This document shows, piece by piece, positions 29,588 to 38,143 of a stretch of DNA of 64,000 bases. The notes below the pieces were generated by a model. That model made no database searches, was not told where the DNA came from, and saw nothing but the letters and a program-made list of their open reading frames with translations. Position 1 is the first letter of the stretch. Every line of letters starts with the position of its first letter. This stretch comes from Shewanella kaireitica (GTDB lineage: Bacteria > Pseudomonadota > Gammaproteobacteria > Enterobacterales > Shewanellaceae). The position numbers and the translations under genes were made by a program. Location of the stretch: contig NZ_JAKIKQ010000004.1 in NCBI RefSeq assembly GCF_023284045.1, forward strand, positions 124,001 through 188,000, written 5' to 3'.

Positions 29588-31819
29588 ATGGTTGATAAGA
29601 CAGCAGTAGCCGATGTAAATAATGACAGTGAGCTTGTAAAAGAGAGTGCCGAAAAACCAAAGAAAAAGATGAGTATGTCTACGCTTGTCCTGCTGTCATT
29701 TGCAGCGGGTATTGCGGCAGGGCTGTTTTTCGGCGAGATGCTAGCTTGGATGTCGGTGATAGGTGATGCTTTTATTAAGCTACTGCAGATGACCATTATT
29801 CCTTACATTATCGTGTCGCTTATCTCTAGCTTAGGCAGTCTGACCTTGGCACAAGCTAAATCACTTGGGGTCAAAGTAGGCAAGTTGATGCTGGTGATTT
29901 GGATGTTTGGTTTGCTAACCATGTTCCTTATTAAGTACAGTTTCCCCGACTGGCAGGCGGGGGAGTTTTTCAGCTTAACGGCGTTGGAAGATCCCAATTC
30001 GATTAATCTACTCGATGTGTATATCCCATCAAACCCGTTCTTTTCTTTGTCTAATAGTTATATTCCTGCAATTGTGCTTTTTTGTGTCGCTACCGGCATA
30101 GCGCTTATTTCAATTGATGACAAAGAATCGTTAATGCGGCCGATGCAGTTATTAGGCGAGTCATTTAATAAAGTAACCCAAAGCATTGTAAAGCTAATGC
30201 CAATTGGTATTTTTGCTATGACCGCCGCCACGGCCGGCACCATGGATTTTGAAGAGTTTCAAAAGCTGCAAGTTTATTTTGTCGCCCATGTAGTCATGAC
30301 TCTGATTTTGACCTACTGGGTGTTACCAGCAATTTTGGCAACTATCACCCCTTTTTCATACCGTGACATAACTGGTATTGCAAAAGATGCAATGATCACC
30401 GCGTTCGCAGCCGGTAATATATTTATTATTATTCCGTTACTTATCCAGCGAACTAAAGAGCTATTCCATAAATACGATATTGGCGATCAACAGACAGATG
30501 ACTACGCCAATATCATTATTCCAGTGGTGTTTAGTTTTCCGAATCTCGGCAAGTTGTTAACCATCGTTTTCGTGCTGTTTGCCGCTTGGTTCTCTGGTAA
30601 AGATATTGATTTTTTAACATACCTGCCAATGTCGATAAACGGTTTAATTAGCTTGTTTGGCAGTGTGTATTTAACCATTCCAATGTTGCTAGATTCGCTA
30701 GAGTTGTCATCGGATCTATTCCAGCTCTATATGGTGTCGAGTTTGTTTACTAGCCGATTTACCTCCTTATTGGCGGCGATGAATATCTTTATTCTCGCCG
30801 TTGGTGGTACCGCCATGCTGGTGGGCATTGCTAAGGTTAGTATGGCGCGATTAATTATGTATAGCGCACTAACCCCGGTTGTTATCGGAGTGAGTCTATT
30901 AGGCTCTAGTTGGTTATTAAGCAGTATTGTAAACACCGAATACAATATGGACGAAGTCGTTGCACAGATGAGCGCGGCAGAGAAGGTTCCCGACCAGGTA
31001 ACCTCTTTTCGATGGGATGAATTAGCCAAAGCGACAGGCCCAAGGAGTGTGGCCGAGATCAGAGAAAGTGGCGTATTAAGAGTGGGCTATAATCCCATTC
31101 AAGTACCGTTCTCATTTTATAATGCCCAAGATGAGCTGGTGGGGTTTGATGTTGAGCTGATGAAAAAATTAGCGGCAGAGATGGAGGTTAAAATCGCATT
31201 TGTGCCTTATACATTTGCCAACGTGTTAGGCGCGATAAACCAAGGCCAGTTTGATATTGCTATATCAGGGCTACAGATGACCACTAAACGCATCGAGCAT
31301 GTTGGTTTCACTACTCCTGTACTCGATCTGCATTACTCATTTGTGGTTAAAGATCATCGTGCTGATGAATTCAAGACTGATAAACTGCTGCGCGAGGCTG
31401 GCCCGCTTCGTATTGCCTCAGTTGGTTCTTATTCTATCATTCCACATCTAGAGAAGAAGTTTGCTAACTTTACCTTCGACACTATCCAGTCTGACCGTTT
31501 GTTCTTTGAAGATGACGGTAAAACATGGGACGGGTTGATGATAAGTCTTGAAGCGGGCAAGACTTGGACTATTCTGTATCCAGAGTACACCACACTGTAT
31601 AACCGAGAAGAGATTAAATCTTTTCCAGCATCTTATGCCGTTGCGCGCGATAATGCGTCACTACAGACATTTCTTAATAGTTGGTTAGCGATTCAAAAGT
31701 CATCGGGTTACGTCGATAAGCTTTATGGATACTGGATTTTAGGTGAAAATGCCAAGCCGAAAAAGCCGCGCTGGTCAGTGATTAAGGATGTGTTGCACTG
31801 GGTTAAAGAGGAAAGTTAA
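29588..31819 (+). CDS. Dicarboxylate/amino-acid symporter fused to a solute-binding domain
   Basis: A 743-residue fusion. Residues ~30-440 are a sodium:dicarboxylate symporter (DAACS/SDF) with about eight membrane segments and re-entrant loops. Residues ~470-715 are a family-3 solute-binding domain (ESGVLRVGYNPIQVPFSFYN, DVELMKKLAAEM, FDIAISGLQMTTKR). The binding domain sits after the last membrane segment, so it probably faces the periplasm and hands substrate to the carrier. The usual SDF helix-8 substrate motif is hard to recognise, so specificity is uncertain. It follows the BshA-like gene by 19 bases and ends at a shared convergent terminator. Confidence 0.88.
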   Translation: MVDKTAVADVNNDSELVKESAEKPKKKMSMSTLVLLSFAAGIAAGLFFGEMLAWMSVIGDAFIKLLQMTIIPYIIVSLISSLGSLTLAQAKSLGVKVGKLMLVIWMFGLLTMFLIKYSFPDWQAGEFFSLTALEDPNSINLLDVYIPSNPFFSLSNSYIPAIVLFCVATGIALISIDDKESLMRPMQLLGESFNKVTQSIVKLMPIGIFAMTAATAGTMDFEEFQKLQVYFVAHVVMTLILTYWVLPAILATITPFSYRDITGIAKDAMITAFAAGNIFIIIPLLIQRTKELFHKYDIGDQQTDDYANIIIPVVFSFPNLGKLLTIVFVLFAAWFSGKDIDFLTYLPMSINGLISLFGSVYLTIPMLLDSLELSSDLFQLYMVSSLFTSRFTSLLAAMNIFILAVGGTAMLVGIAKVSMARLIMYSALTPVVIGVSLLGSSWLLSSIVNTEYNMDEVVAQMSAAEKVPDQVTSFRWDELAKATGPRSVAEIRESGVLRVGYNPIQVPFSFYNAQDELVGFDVELMKKLAAEMEVKIAFVPYTFANVLGAINQGQFDIAISGLQMTTKRIEHVGFTTPVLDLHYSFVVKDHRADEFKTDKLLREAGPLRIASVGSYSIIPHLEKKFANFTFDTIQSDRLFFEDDGKTWDGLMISLEAGKTWTILYPEYTTLYNREEIKSFPASYAVARDNASLQTFLNSWLAIQKSSGYVDKLYGYWILGENAKPKKPRWSVIKDVLHWVKEES

Positions 31820-31851
31820 TACCGCTAAGCACAGCAATATTGGGCGACTGT

Positions 31852-31891
31852 AAGTAACCTAAACCAGCGAATATCTGGCTTTAGGTTACTT
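31852..31891. terminator. Bidirectional hairpin between convergent genes
   Basis: A 12-bp perfect stem (31852-31863 / 31880-31891) plus inner CCAG/CTGG pairing, lying between the symporter fusion gene and the leftward LpxR-like gene. Confidence 0.7.
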
Positions 31892-31906
31892 GCAGTGAAA
31901 TACGCA

Positions 31907-32914
31907 CTACATTATCCAGCTGTAACTCAATACACCATAAGCATGCCAATCCTGTGGATCGGATTCATACTCTTTACTGTAAAAATCAAAGCGCCAGCTT
32001 AGTGACCAATTCGGAAAAGCCCAAACGACTCCCGCACTTGCTTGAGCTTGCTGATTTTTTAATTGCACATAAGAGTCGTAGGGGAGATCGCCATCAAGTG
32101 TTAAATCGTTAAAGCGATAACCCGCTTGAGCGCGAGTAAATACCGTCCAACTGCCACTGTCTTTTGCTGACATACTGTATTGACCGTAATGCCCTTGATG
32201 GCTACTTAGCTGACCAAATGACTGCGCTAAGTCATCGCCCCAGCGCAAGGTCATGCCAAGGTTTGTTTCAGAGCGGAAATTACCCAGTTGCGAATAACTG
32301 TGACCGCTCAATTCCCAATCACTGTTTTTAAAAGCTTTATGTCGGGCGAATAGATAGTCTGCTTCATAAGCTAGTTGCAAAGTTAATTGGTTTTCTACCT
32401 GATATTGCCAGCCCTGAGGCTCAGTCGAGGAGGTTATCTTGTGCACTATTTCTTGTGTTGCTTGAGCACCAGAAGCGGGCCCCATTATCCCTATACTCAA
32501 CCAGTTCTTTTGCGCGATATGGCTGCTGTAGGCAGCGGTATAGCTTTCAAGTTCTAGTAAGCCTGCGTAAGGGCGCTCATTAGGTTGGGCATAATCATAA
32601 CCAATTTCTGTTGGCGTCCACATGCGCTGATAAATTTTTGCGCCCCACTGATTACGGCCTTCTTGTTGGGAAAAGAGTAACTTTGATTGCCAGTTAAAGG
32701 GTAACAGTGCGTGCGAGAAGTCGTGATCGTCTGCGGTTTGCCAGCCAATAACAATGCCATTGGAAAAGTCACCGTCATCACCGATCACCACGTCATTATC
32801 TAAGCCCAGATTCCACTGGTCCGCATGAGCAGGAACTGATAGTGAAATCGATATTAGTGCGGTGGCAACCGCTTGTTTTAGCTTCGCTGGATCTCTAGAG
32901 GGGAAGAAAGTCAC
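31907..32914 (-). CDS. LpxR-family lipid A deacylase-like outer-membrane protein
   Basis: A 335-residue outer-membrane beta-barrel with a signal peptide (to about residue 31, AHA-DQ). The mature start LGLDNDVVIGDDGDFSNG resembles the LxND...DxxYTNG segment of LpxR (DUF2219), the 3'-O-deacylase of lipid A. The YDYAQPNERPYAG stretch is the other typical family block. The C-terminus ends in alternating aromatic beta-strands typical of a barrel. GTG start with GAGGAG 6 bases upstream. The catalytic Asp/Ser/His set was not verified. Confidence 0.82.
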   Translation of the reverse strand: MTFFPSRDPAKLKQAVATALISISLSVPAHADQWNLGLDNDVVIGDDGDFSNGIVIGWQTADDHDFSHALLPFNWQSKLLFSQQEGRNQWGAKIYQRMWTPTEIGYDYAQPNERPYAGLLELESYTAAYSSHIAQKNWLSIGIMGPASGAQATQEIVHKITSSTEPQGWQYQVENQLTLQLAYEADYLFARHKAFKNSDWELSGHSYSQLGNFRSETNLGMTLRWGDDLAQSFGQLSSHQGHYGQYSMSAKDSGSWTVFTRAQAGYRFNDLTLDGDLPYDSYVQLKNQQAQASAGVVWAFPNWSLSWRFDFYSKEYESDPQDWHAYGVLSYSWIM

Positions 32915-33095
32915 AATAGACTCCTCAATTTAGTTCAATGCATGATTTCAGGCGAGAAAATACACAAAACTAACAGAGCCAGCATATAGACAAACGGCAG
33001 GCATGTATATAGCCGTTCAACTTGAATATGCTCGTTAAAGCCCATTAACACTGCCATTAAATCCTGCATCTTTAGATAGCATTAGTATAGCTGGC

Positions 33096-34094
33096 CTAGC
33101 TAACTTGTTGACGGTAGGCTCGTGGCGATAGTCCAGTTATGCGTTTGAATGCCCGAGAAAAGTGTGGCAGATCGGAATAGCCTAAAGAGGAGGCGATGCG
33201 GCTGATAGGAATATTTACATCAGACAACATCTCGCAAGCTTGGTTGAATAGAATATTCTCAACGATGTTTGAGTAGCTGGCATTCTCCTTTTTTAAACGC
33301 CGTTGTATCGTGCGGACAGGCATCCCTAAGATTTCTGCAGCAGCTTCTATTGGTAGCCTTCCTAAGCCTAAATAGGGCTTAAGTGCTTGCCTTAATGAGT
33401 CAGCAAATAATGCGGGTTTTAAAGGGGAATGAGCAGGAGTTTCATGCCAATTTAGCGCCAGTTTCACCGGGGAAGCTAACTCTTCTGTAGACAGAGACAA
33501 CCCAATCACTCGGCGATTGAGATAAAACTCAGCGTTTTCAAGCAACAGAGATGCTTTAATTTCTTCGGCATTAGTTCCAGTGAGCATTATTGCGGTAGGG
33601 GACCACTGTCTATTTGTTAATGCCCGCACTAGTTCGACCATAAAAGTGACAATAAAGTGTGCTCTAAAGTCTTGTAGTTGTTCGCTATAGAAACGGTGTT
33701 CTCGAATAAACCAATGACGGCCTGCAAGATGTCGAAGTTTTACTGCCGAATGCAGCGACTCTTGATTAAATAGCTGCGCAAACTCATTCAAGGCCTCTTC
33801 GAGGGTCTTAGCATGTTGCATTTTACCTATATAGCTTGGGATCAAAACTTGTCGACATACTTGCCAAATTAGCTGGCTGTATCTGTCTGGTCCCGCTTTT
33901 TCGCCAATAATGTTTAGCAGTTTAATCAAGGGAAGCTGAGGTATGTAATCATGGCCTGGTGCTAGGATATTTTCTGGCAATTGAGCTTTAGCAATTGATG
34001 GGTAAATATCACTGTCTATCTGCTTAAGAATATCCACAAAAGCTAACGCATACTGGGTTTTGATCAAAGGAACGATAGGCGTAGTTTTGTCCAT
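33096..34094 (-). CDS. AraC-family transcriptional regulator
   Basis: A 332-residue regulator with an N-terminal arabinose-binding-like domain of the PF12625 type (about residues 15-200) and a C-terminal double HTH (RLPIEAAAEILGMPVRTIQRRLKKEN, then IASSLGYSDLPHFSRAFKRITGLSPRAYR, cited only as the two helix-turn-helix regions). ATG ending at 34094 is preferred over the TTG at 34109 because AGAGAG precedes it. It is divergent from the small membrane protein gene at 34289, its most likely target. Confidence 0.9.
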   Translation of the reverse strand: MDKTTPIVPLIKTQYALAFVDILKQIDSDIYPSIAKAQLPENILAPGHDYIPQLPLIKLLNIIGEKAGPDRYSQLIWQVCRQVLIPSYIGKMQHAKTLEEALNEFAQLFNQESLHSAVKLRHLAGRHWFIREHRFYSEQLQDFRAHFIVTFMVELVRALTNRQWSPTAIMLTGTNAEEIKASLLLENAEFYLNRRVIGLSLSTEELASPVKLALNWHETPAHSPLKPALFADSLRQALKPYLGLGRLPIEAAAEILGMPVRTIQRRLKKENASYSNIVENILFNQACEMLSDVNIPISRIASSLGYSDLPHFSRAFKRITGLSPRAYRQQVS

Positions 34095-34288
34095 AGTCTC
34101 TCTTATCAAAATGAGCGGTTGCTTTTACTCTACTAATTATTAGCTTAAGCCACTGGCTTAGGCAATGAACTAAAGAAAAATTCCCCTGCAAACGGTTAAC
34201 TAACAGCAATTGCCTTGAAATCCCCTGAGTTACTGTTAGGTTAGAGAGGTGGCTAAATTTCAAACAATTTATTGTAAGGGGAAAGACG

Positions 34289-34792
34289 ATGAACCAAGAG
34301 TCTGCAGCAATAAATGCTAAACCCACACTCGCAGCACCGATAAAAGAGTATGGTTTCAATACGCCTCAGCGTTTCTTTGTTGGCTATACGCTCGCAGTCC
34401 TGGTCGACCTTACCGTATTAAATCTGTTTAATGAGTTTTGGCAATACATTACGGTTGAGTCTTTTTCTATTTCGCTATTAGTGGCTATTTTATTGCAATT
34501 GCTGTTAAAGCTGACGATTGCCGCAGAGCATGCTATTGCTAATTACTTTAAAGATAAACCGGGCAAAGCGCCCAAGTTTTATCGTGCATTTTGTACCTGG
34601 CTTATCTTATTTGGATCTAAGTTCATCATGTTAGAGGCAATAAACTTGGTCTTTGGTGACAGGATTAACTTTACTGGGCCTGTTGATGGCATTGTGGCAT
34701 TTTTTGCGCTGGTATTTGGGATCTTAATTGCTGAATTCATCGTTTCGAAAATCTACTTCTCGTTAGAAGATAAGCCTAAAGACACTGCTTAA
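34289..34792 (+). CDS. Small multi-pass membrane protein of unknown function
   Basis: A 167-residue protein with about four hydrophobic segments (near 30-50, 58-78, 100-122 and 133-155) and charged ends. AAGGGGA is well placed before the ATG. It is divergent from the AraC regulator and may be controlled by it. I do not recognise a named family. Confidence 0.75.
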   Translation: MNQESAAINAKPTLAAPIKEYGFNTPQRFFVGYTLAVLVDLTVLNLFNEFWQYITVESFSISLLVAILLQLLLKLTIAAEHAIANYFKDKPGKAPKFYRAFCTWLILFGSKFIMLEAINLVFGDRINFTGPVDGIVAFFALVFGILIAEFIVSKIYFSLEDKPKDTA

Positions 34793-34801
34793 AACCGTGC
34801 T

Positions 34802-34843
34802 GCAGCCTTTATTTCATTGGTAACATTCATTGATAAAGGCTGC
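34802..34843 (+). terminator. Hairpin after the membrane protein gene
   Basis: Perfect 11-bp stem (34802-34812 / 34833-34843) with a 20-base loop but no T tract. Confidence 0.4.
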
Positions 34844-34945
34844 TGTAGTTGCAAAGTAAAACACTTGTTCGTCGAATACTAACCATTGCACTAAACTTTA
34901 TTGAAAAGTAGTCTGATGAAACATAATCGATAGAATCTAGCAGAC

Positions 34946-35668
34946 ATGACTCCAACAATTGCCACAATAATGAATCATCGCTCAGTAAGGCATTTTACTG
35001 ATCAAGCAATAACTGCCGCTAACCTTGAGCAGATCTTGAACTGCGCGTTAGCAGCATCGACCTCAAGCTTTATTCAATGTAGCAGTATCATTCGTGTATC
35101 AAGTCCTGATAGCCGTGAGAAGCTGGCACAATATGCTGGTGGCCAACCTTATGTGGCCTCTGCTGCTGAGTTTCTGGTTTTTTGTGCTGACTTTAATCGT
35201 CACCGACAGATCCATCCAGATGCGCAACTTGGTTTTACTGAGCAAACCTTGATTGGTGCGGTAGATACCGCACTGATGGGGCAAAATGCTTTACTTGCTG
35301 CCGAATCATTAGGTCTAGGCGGTGTATTTATTGGCGGCATTCGCAATAACCCGCAGCAAGTGAGTGAGCTATTAGACCTGCCTCAACATGTACTACCATT
35401 GTTCGGTTTATGTATTGGTTATCCAGCCAGAGAGCCAGAGCAGAAACCGCGTTTGCCGCTCAATATCGTGCTACACCAGGACAAGTACCAAGCGTTAGAC
35501 TTCGAGGAAGTTGCAGCCTATGACCAACATATTCTTGAGTATTATGCTGCTCGCAGTAGTAATAGCAAACAAGTGACTTGGTCACAGCAAATCACCGCTA
35601 CATTAAGCAAAGAGTCTCGACCTTTTATGAAAGAGTTTCTGCATCAACAAGGCTTTAGCGATAAGTGA
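34946..35668 (+). CDS. NfsA-like NADPH nitroreductase
   Basis: A 240-residue FMN-dependent oxidoreductase of the NfsA/FRP type. Features include the N-terminal HRSVRHFTDQAI (FMN phosphate binding), the SSFIQCSSIIRV segment, TALMGQNALLAAESLGLGGVFIGGIRN and the C-terminal FGLCIGYP. These enzymes do two-electron reduction of nitro compounds, quinones and chromate in the cytoplasm. It is not obviously in an operon. Confidence 0.9.
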   Translation: MTPTIATIMNHRSVRHFTDQAITAANLEQILNCALAASTSSFIQCSSIIRVSSPDSREKLAQYAGGQPYVASAAEFLVFCADFNRHRQIHPDAQLGFTEQTLIGAVDTALMGQNALLAAESLGLGGVFIGGIRNNPQQVSELLDLPQHVLPLFGLCIGYPAREPEQKPRLPLNIVLHQDKYQALDFEEVAAYDQHILEYYAARSSNSKQVTWSQQITATLSKESRPFMKEFLHQQGFSDK

Positions 35669-35918
35669 TGATTAATCTGCATTGACTCTTTGCCGACAGT
35701 GCGGTGCATTACTGTGCTATCACAGTAAACTTGCTACCTCACGCAGGTTAAGCAATTTAAGAACTGAGGCAAGTTCACAGGACAAGATTTTGAATCTAGA
35801 TGATATTCGAAATATTGATTATAATGTGCCTTTGAAATACGAGTTATATTGATAGCAGTCTTAGTTAACAACGCTATCAAGCATGATTCACCAAATTATT
35901 GACTAAAGAGAAAATGCC

Positions 35919-36260
35919 ATGAGCGCTTTACCACCATGCCCAAAATGTGAATCTATCTATGCTTACGAAGATGGCTCACAGCTAATTTGCCCTGAATGTG
36001 CTCATGAATGGAACCCGAACGAAGTTATTGTTGACCCTGATGCAATTATCCTGAAAGACGCAGTTGGTAACTTGTTGGCTGAAGAAGACAAAGTCACTTT
36101 GATTAAAGATCTTAAAGTGAAAGGTTCTTCACTAGTACTTAAAGTTGGTACTAAAGCGGTTATCAAACGTTTCGTTGACGCTGACCACGACATCGATTGT
36201 AAAGTTGATGGCCATGGCCAAATGATGCTTAAGTCTAAGTTTGTTAGAAAACAAAACTAA
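35919..36260 (+). CDS. yjdM: YjdM/PhnA-like zinc-ribbon protein
   Basis: A 113-residue protein matching E. coli YjdM (formerly PhnA) over its whole length. It has an N-terminal zinc ribbon with two CxxC pairs (CPKC and CPEC, residues ~8-27) and a C-terminal SH3-like beta domain with [12 protein letters not shown] and the final [11 protein letters not shown] motif. Despite the old name it is not a phosphonoacetate hydrolase; its biological role is unknown. It is followed by a strong terminator. Confidence 0.93.
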   Translation: MSALPPCPKCESIYAYEDGSQLICPECAHEWNPNEVIVDPDAIILKDAVGNLLAEEDKVTLIKDLKVKGSSLVLKVGTKAVIKRFVDADHDIDCKVDGHGQMMLKSKFVRKQN

Positions 36261-36404
36261 TTAGCTTTTAGCTAACTCAACATCTAAAACATCTGCCTTG
36301 TGCAGATGTTTTTTTATGTGCTTTAAAAGTGCTGATGCACACTGCTGCTCGAACTTCTCAATTTGTGCCTGCAACGTTGTTAAATGATCTGAGGCATTCA
36401 TCAT
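36261..36404 (-). CDS. Possible small protein antisense to the yjdM terminator
   Basis: A 47-residue frame on the minus strand starting MMNASDHL and rich in Ala, Gln, Lys and His, with helix-like composition. It has no ribosome site and its end overlaps the yjdM terminator hairpin, so it may be chance. Confidence 0.2.
   Translation of the reverse strand: MMNASDHLTTLQAQIEKFEQQCASALLKHIKKHLHKADVLDVELAKS
36286..36315 (+). terminator. Rho-independent terminator after yjdM
   Basis: Perfect 11-bp stem (36286-36296 / 36302-36312) with a T run. Confidence 0.85.
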
Positions 36405-36603
36405 TTATTAAAAGTCTTTGCCTGTGCTTTAGTTGGCGTTTGGTGCGTTTTTTGTGAAGTTCGAGGTTTTAATTTTGTTAAATTGGTAATTTTTTTTAGC
36501 GTTTAATGTTTAAATTAAGCTTTATTTAATATAAAGCTCGCTTTTAAGGCTGAGTTGCTTTGATCCGACACTACCTTCTTGTTATTCTCCAGCGAAAGAC
36601 TTA
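36405..36603. other. Intergenic, A/T-rich
   Basis: Nothing is seen here beyond A/T-rich spacer; together with the flanking possible small frame and inverted repeat it makes a gap of about 340 bases without a secure gene. Confidence 0.4.
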
Positions 36604-36621
36604 ACTGGAATATTTTCCAGT
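36604..36621. promoter_or_regulatory. Inverted repeat upstream of the 134-residue protein gene
   Basis: ACTGGAA/TTCCAGT arms (36604-36610 / 36615-36621), 4-base spacer, about 40 bases before the start codon; possible operator. Confidence 0.35.
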
Positions 36622-36659
36622 CAAAATAATAATTATAATTTAGCCAGCAGGAAACCTTT

Positions 36660-37064
36660 TTGAAACTAGCCCCTTACCTACTAACTCTGACCAAGCTGCC
36701 TTTATCGGTAGAAGCTTGTAATGCGGGTAAAGCTAATCTCTCAATGATATTAACTGGGTTACTGCTGCTGTTATTCTCCGATGGTTTGTCAATATCTTCA
36801 GCTGGATACCTAGACCTTAGTGAGTTCATTGCGCTTAACGGCGGTTTTCTTTTTGACTGTCTGGCTGCCAGCTTATTCAGCTTATTGTTAACTAACCCCA
36901 TTGTTATAGAACAGCTTTGGCGATTGATTCGTTATATAATAAAACTAATCAACAAGTTAAGTTTAGCGGTTTTATTCCCTGGTTTTTCAATTCCACAATT
37001 TCAAGCTCAGGTGCAAACTGCACATGGCTGCCGCGCTCCGCCTCTATCTACTCGTCACTTCTGA
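36660..37064 (+). CDS. Hypothetical membrane protein upstream of the cyo operon
   Basis: A 134-residue frame starting with TTG, with AGGAAA at a good distance (36649-36654). Three hydrophobic segments (about 27-48, 60-80, 97-112) and a basic C-terminus. It has no recognised domain. The start signal and strongly hydrophobic pattern support a real gene, but the lack of family identity and unusual composition leave doubt. It lies 174 bases before cyoA on the same strand. Confidence 0.5.
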   Translation: MKLAPYLLTLTKLPLSVEACNAGKANLSMILTGLLLLLFSDGLSISSAGYLDLSEFIALNGGFLFDCLAASLFSLLLTNPIVIEQLWRLIRYIIKLINKLSLAVLFPGFSIPQFQAQVQTAHGCRAPPLSTRHF

Positions 37065-37130
37065 TAAAAAATAAGCTTTTTAATAGTTAAACCATAGGCT
37101 TGAACTTAAAAGTACTTCTCTTTTGAGGAT

Positions 37131-37146
37131 TCGTCATGCATGACGA
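37131..37146. promoter_or_regulatory. 16-bp perfect palindrome upstream of cyoA
   Basis: TCGTCATGCATGACGA reads the same on both strands, about 90 bases before the cyoA start; a plausible dimeric repressor/activator site. Confidence 0.4.
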
Positions 37147-37238
37147 TTTCTATATTTAACTGTTATTACAGCCAATGCTGTAGGACTTGTTATCAATGCC
37201 TGCAGAGCGGTACACCCTAAGGTTAGAGGAATCTTCCT

Positions 37239-38141
37239 TTGCTAATCCGAAATATAAGTAAAGCTGCAATGGTGATATTTACAATATTGCTGAGCGGCTG
37301 TGAAGGCGGCGTATTAGATCCGAAAGGCCAGATAGGCATCGATGAAAAACATCTCATTGTTGTTGCTACTTTGCTGATGCTCATCGTTGTTCTCCCTGTC
37401 ATATTCATGACGTTATTTTTTGCATGGAAATATCGTGATGGACGGGAGCATGAAATTTACGCGCCGAAGTGGGCGCATTCTAAAATGATTGAGATTGTTG
37501 TTTGGCTAGTGCCAATCGTGATTGTGATTATTTTAGGTGTCATTACTTGGGGCTCAACTCATGATCTTGACCCCTACAAGCCTTTAGACCACCAAGCTAC
37601 GCCGATAACTGTTGAAGTCGTTTCTCTTAATTGGAAATGGTTGTTTATCTATCCTGATTTGGGGATAGCGTCTGTCAACGAACTTGCCTTTCCAGCAAAT
37701 GTTCCAGTGAACTTTAAGATCACGTCCGACACTGCTATGAACTCATTCTTTATTCCGCAATTGGGTAGCCAGATCTATTCCATGGCAGGCATGGCGACAC
37801 AGTTGCATCTCATTGCCAATGAGGCTGGGGTTTTTGAGGGGATCTCTGCCAACTATAGCGGCGCAGGCTTTTCGGGAATGAAATTTAACGCCATTGCTAC
37901 CGCGACTCCTGAAGGGTTTGATGCGTGGGTTGCCAAAGTTAAGCAGCATAAGCAGCTGTTAAATCCTGATAGTTACCAAATACTCGCTAAACCTAGTGAG
38001 AATAATGCAGTTCAGTATTACAGCTCCGTAAGCGAGGGCATGTTTAACCATATCGTTATGCAGTATATGCATATGGATAGCGCTATGGAGATGTCACCAC
38101 ATTCTAGCCATTCATCCTCTGAACATGGGGAGACGGAGTAA
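37239..38141 (+). CDS. cyoA: Cytochrome bo-type ubiquinol oxidase subunit II
   Basis: A 300-residue lipoprotein subunit: lipobox LLSGC (Cys21), two membrane helices (about 46-70 and 88-110) and a cupredoxin-like periplasmic domain. The [13 protein letters not shown] and [16 protein letters not shown] segments are typical of CyoA. The Cu-A ligands of cytochrome c oxidases are missing, as expected for a quinol oxidase. TTG start with AGAGGA 8 bases upstream. First gene of cyoABCDE; the C-terminal His/Ser-rich tail ([11 protein letters not shown]) is unusual. Confidence 0.95.
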   Translation: MLIRNISKAAMVIFTILLSGCEGGVLDPKGQIGIDEKHLIVVATLLMLIVVLPVIFMTLFFAWKYRDGREHEIYAPKWAHSKMIEIVVWLVPIVIVIILGVITWGSTHDLDPYKPLDHQATPITVEVVSLNWKWLFIYPDLGIASVNELAFPANVPVNFKITSDTAMNSFFIPQLGSQIYSMAGMATQLHLIANEAGVFEGISANYSGAGFSGMKFNAIATATPEGFDAWVAKVKQHKQLLNPDSYQILAKPSENNAVQYYSSVSEGMFNHIVMQYMHMDSAMEMSPHSSHSSSEHGETE

Positions 38142-38143
38142 CC

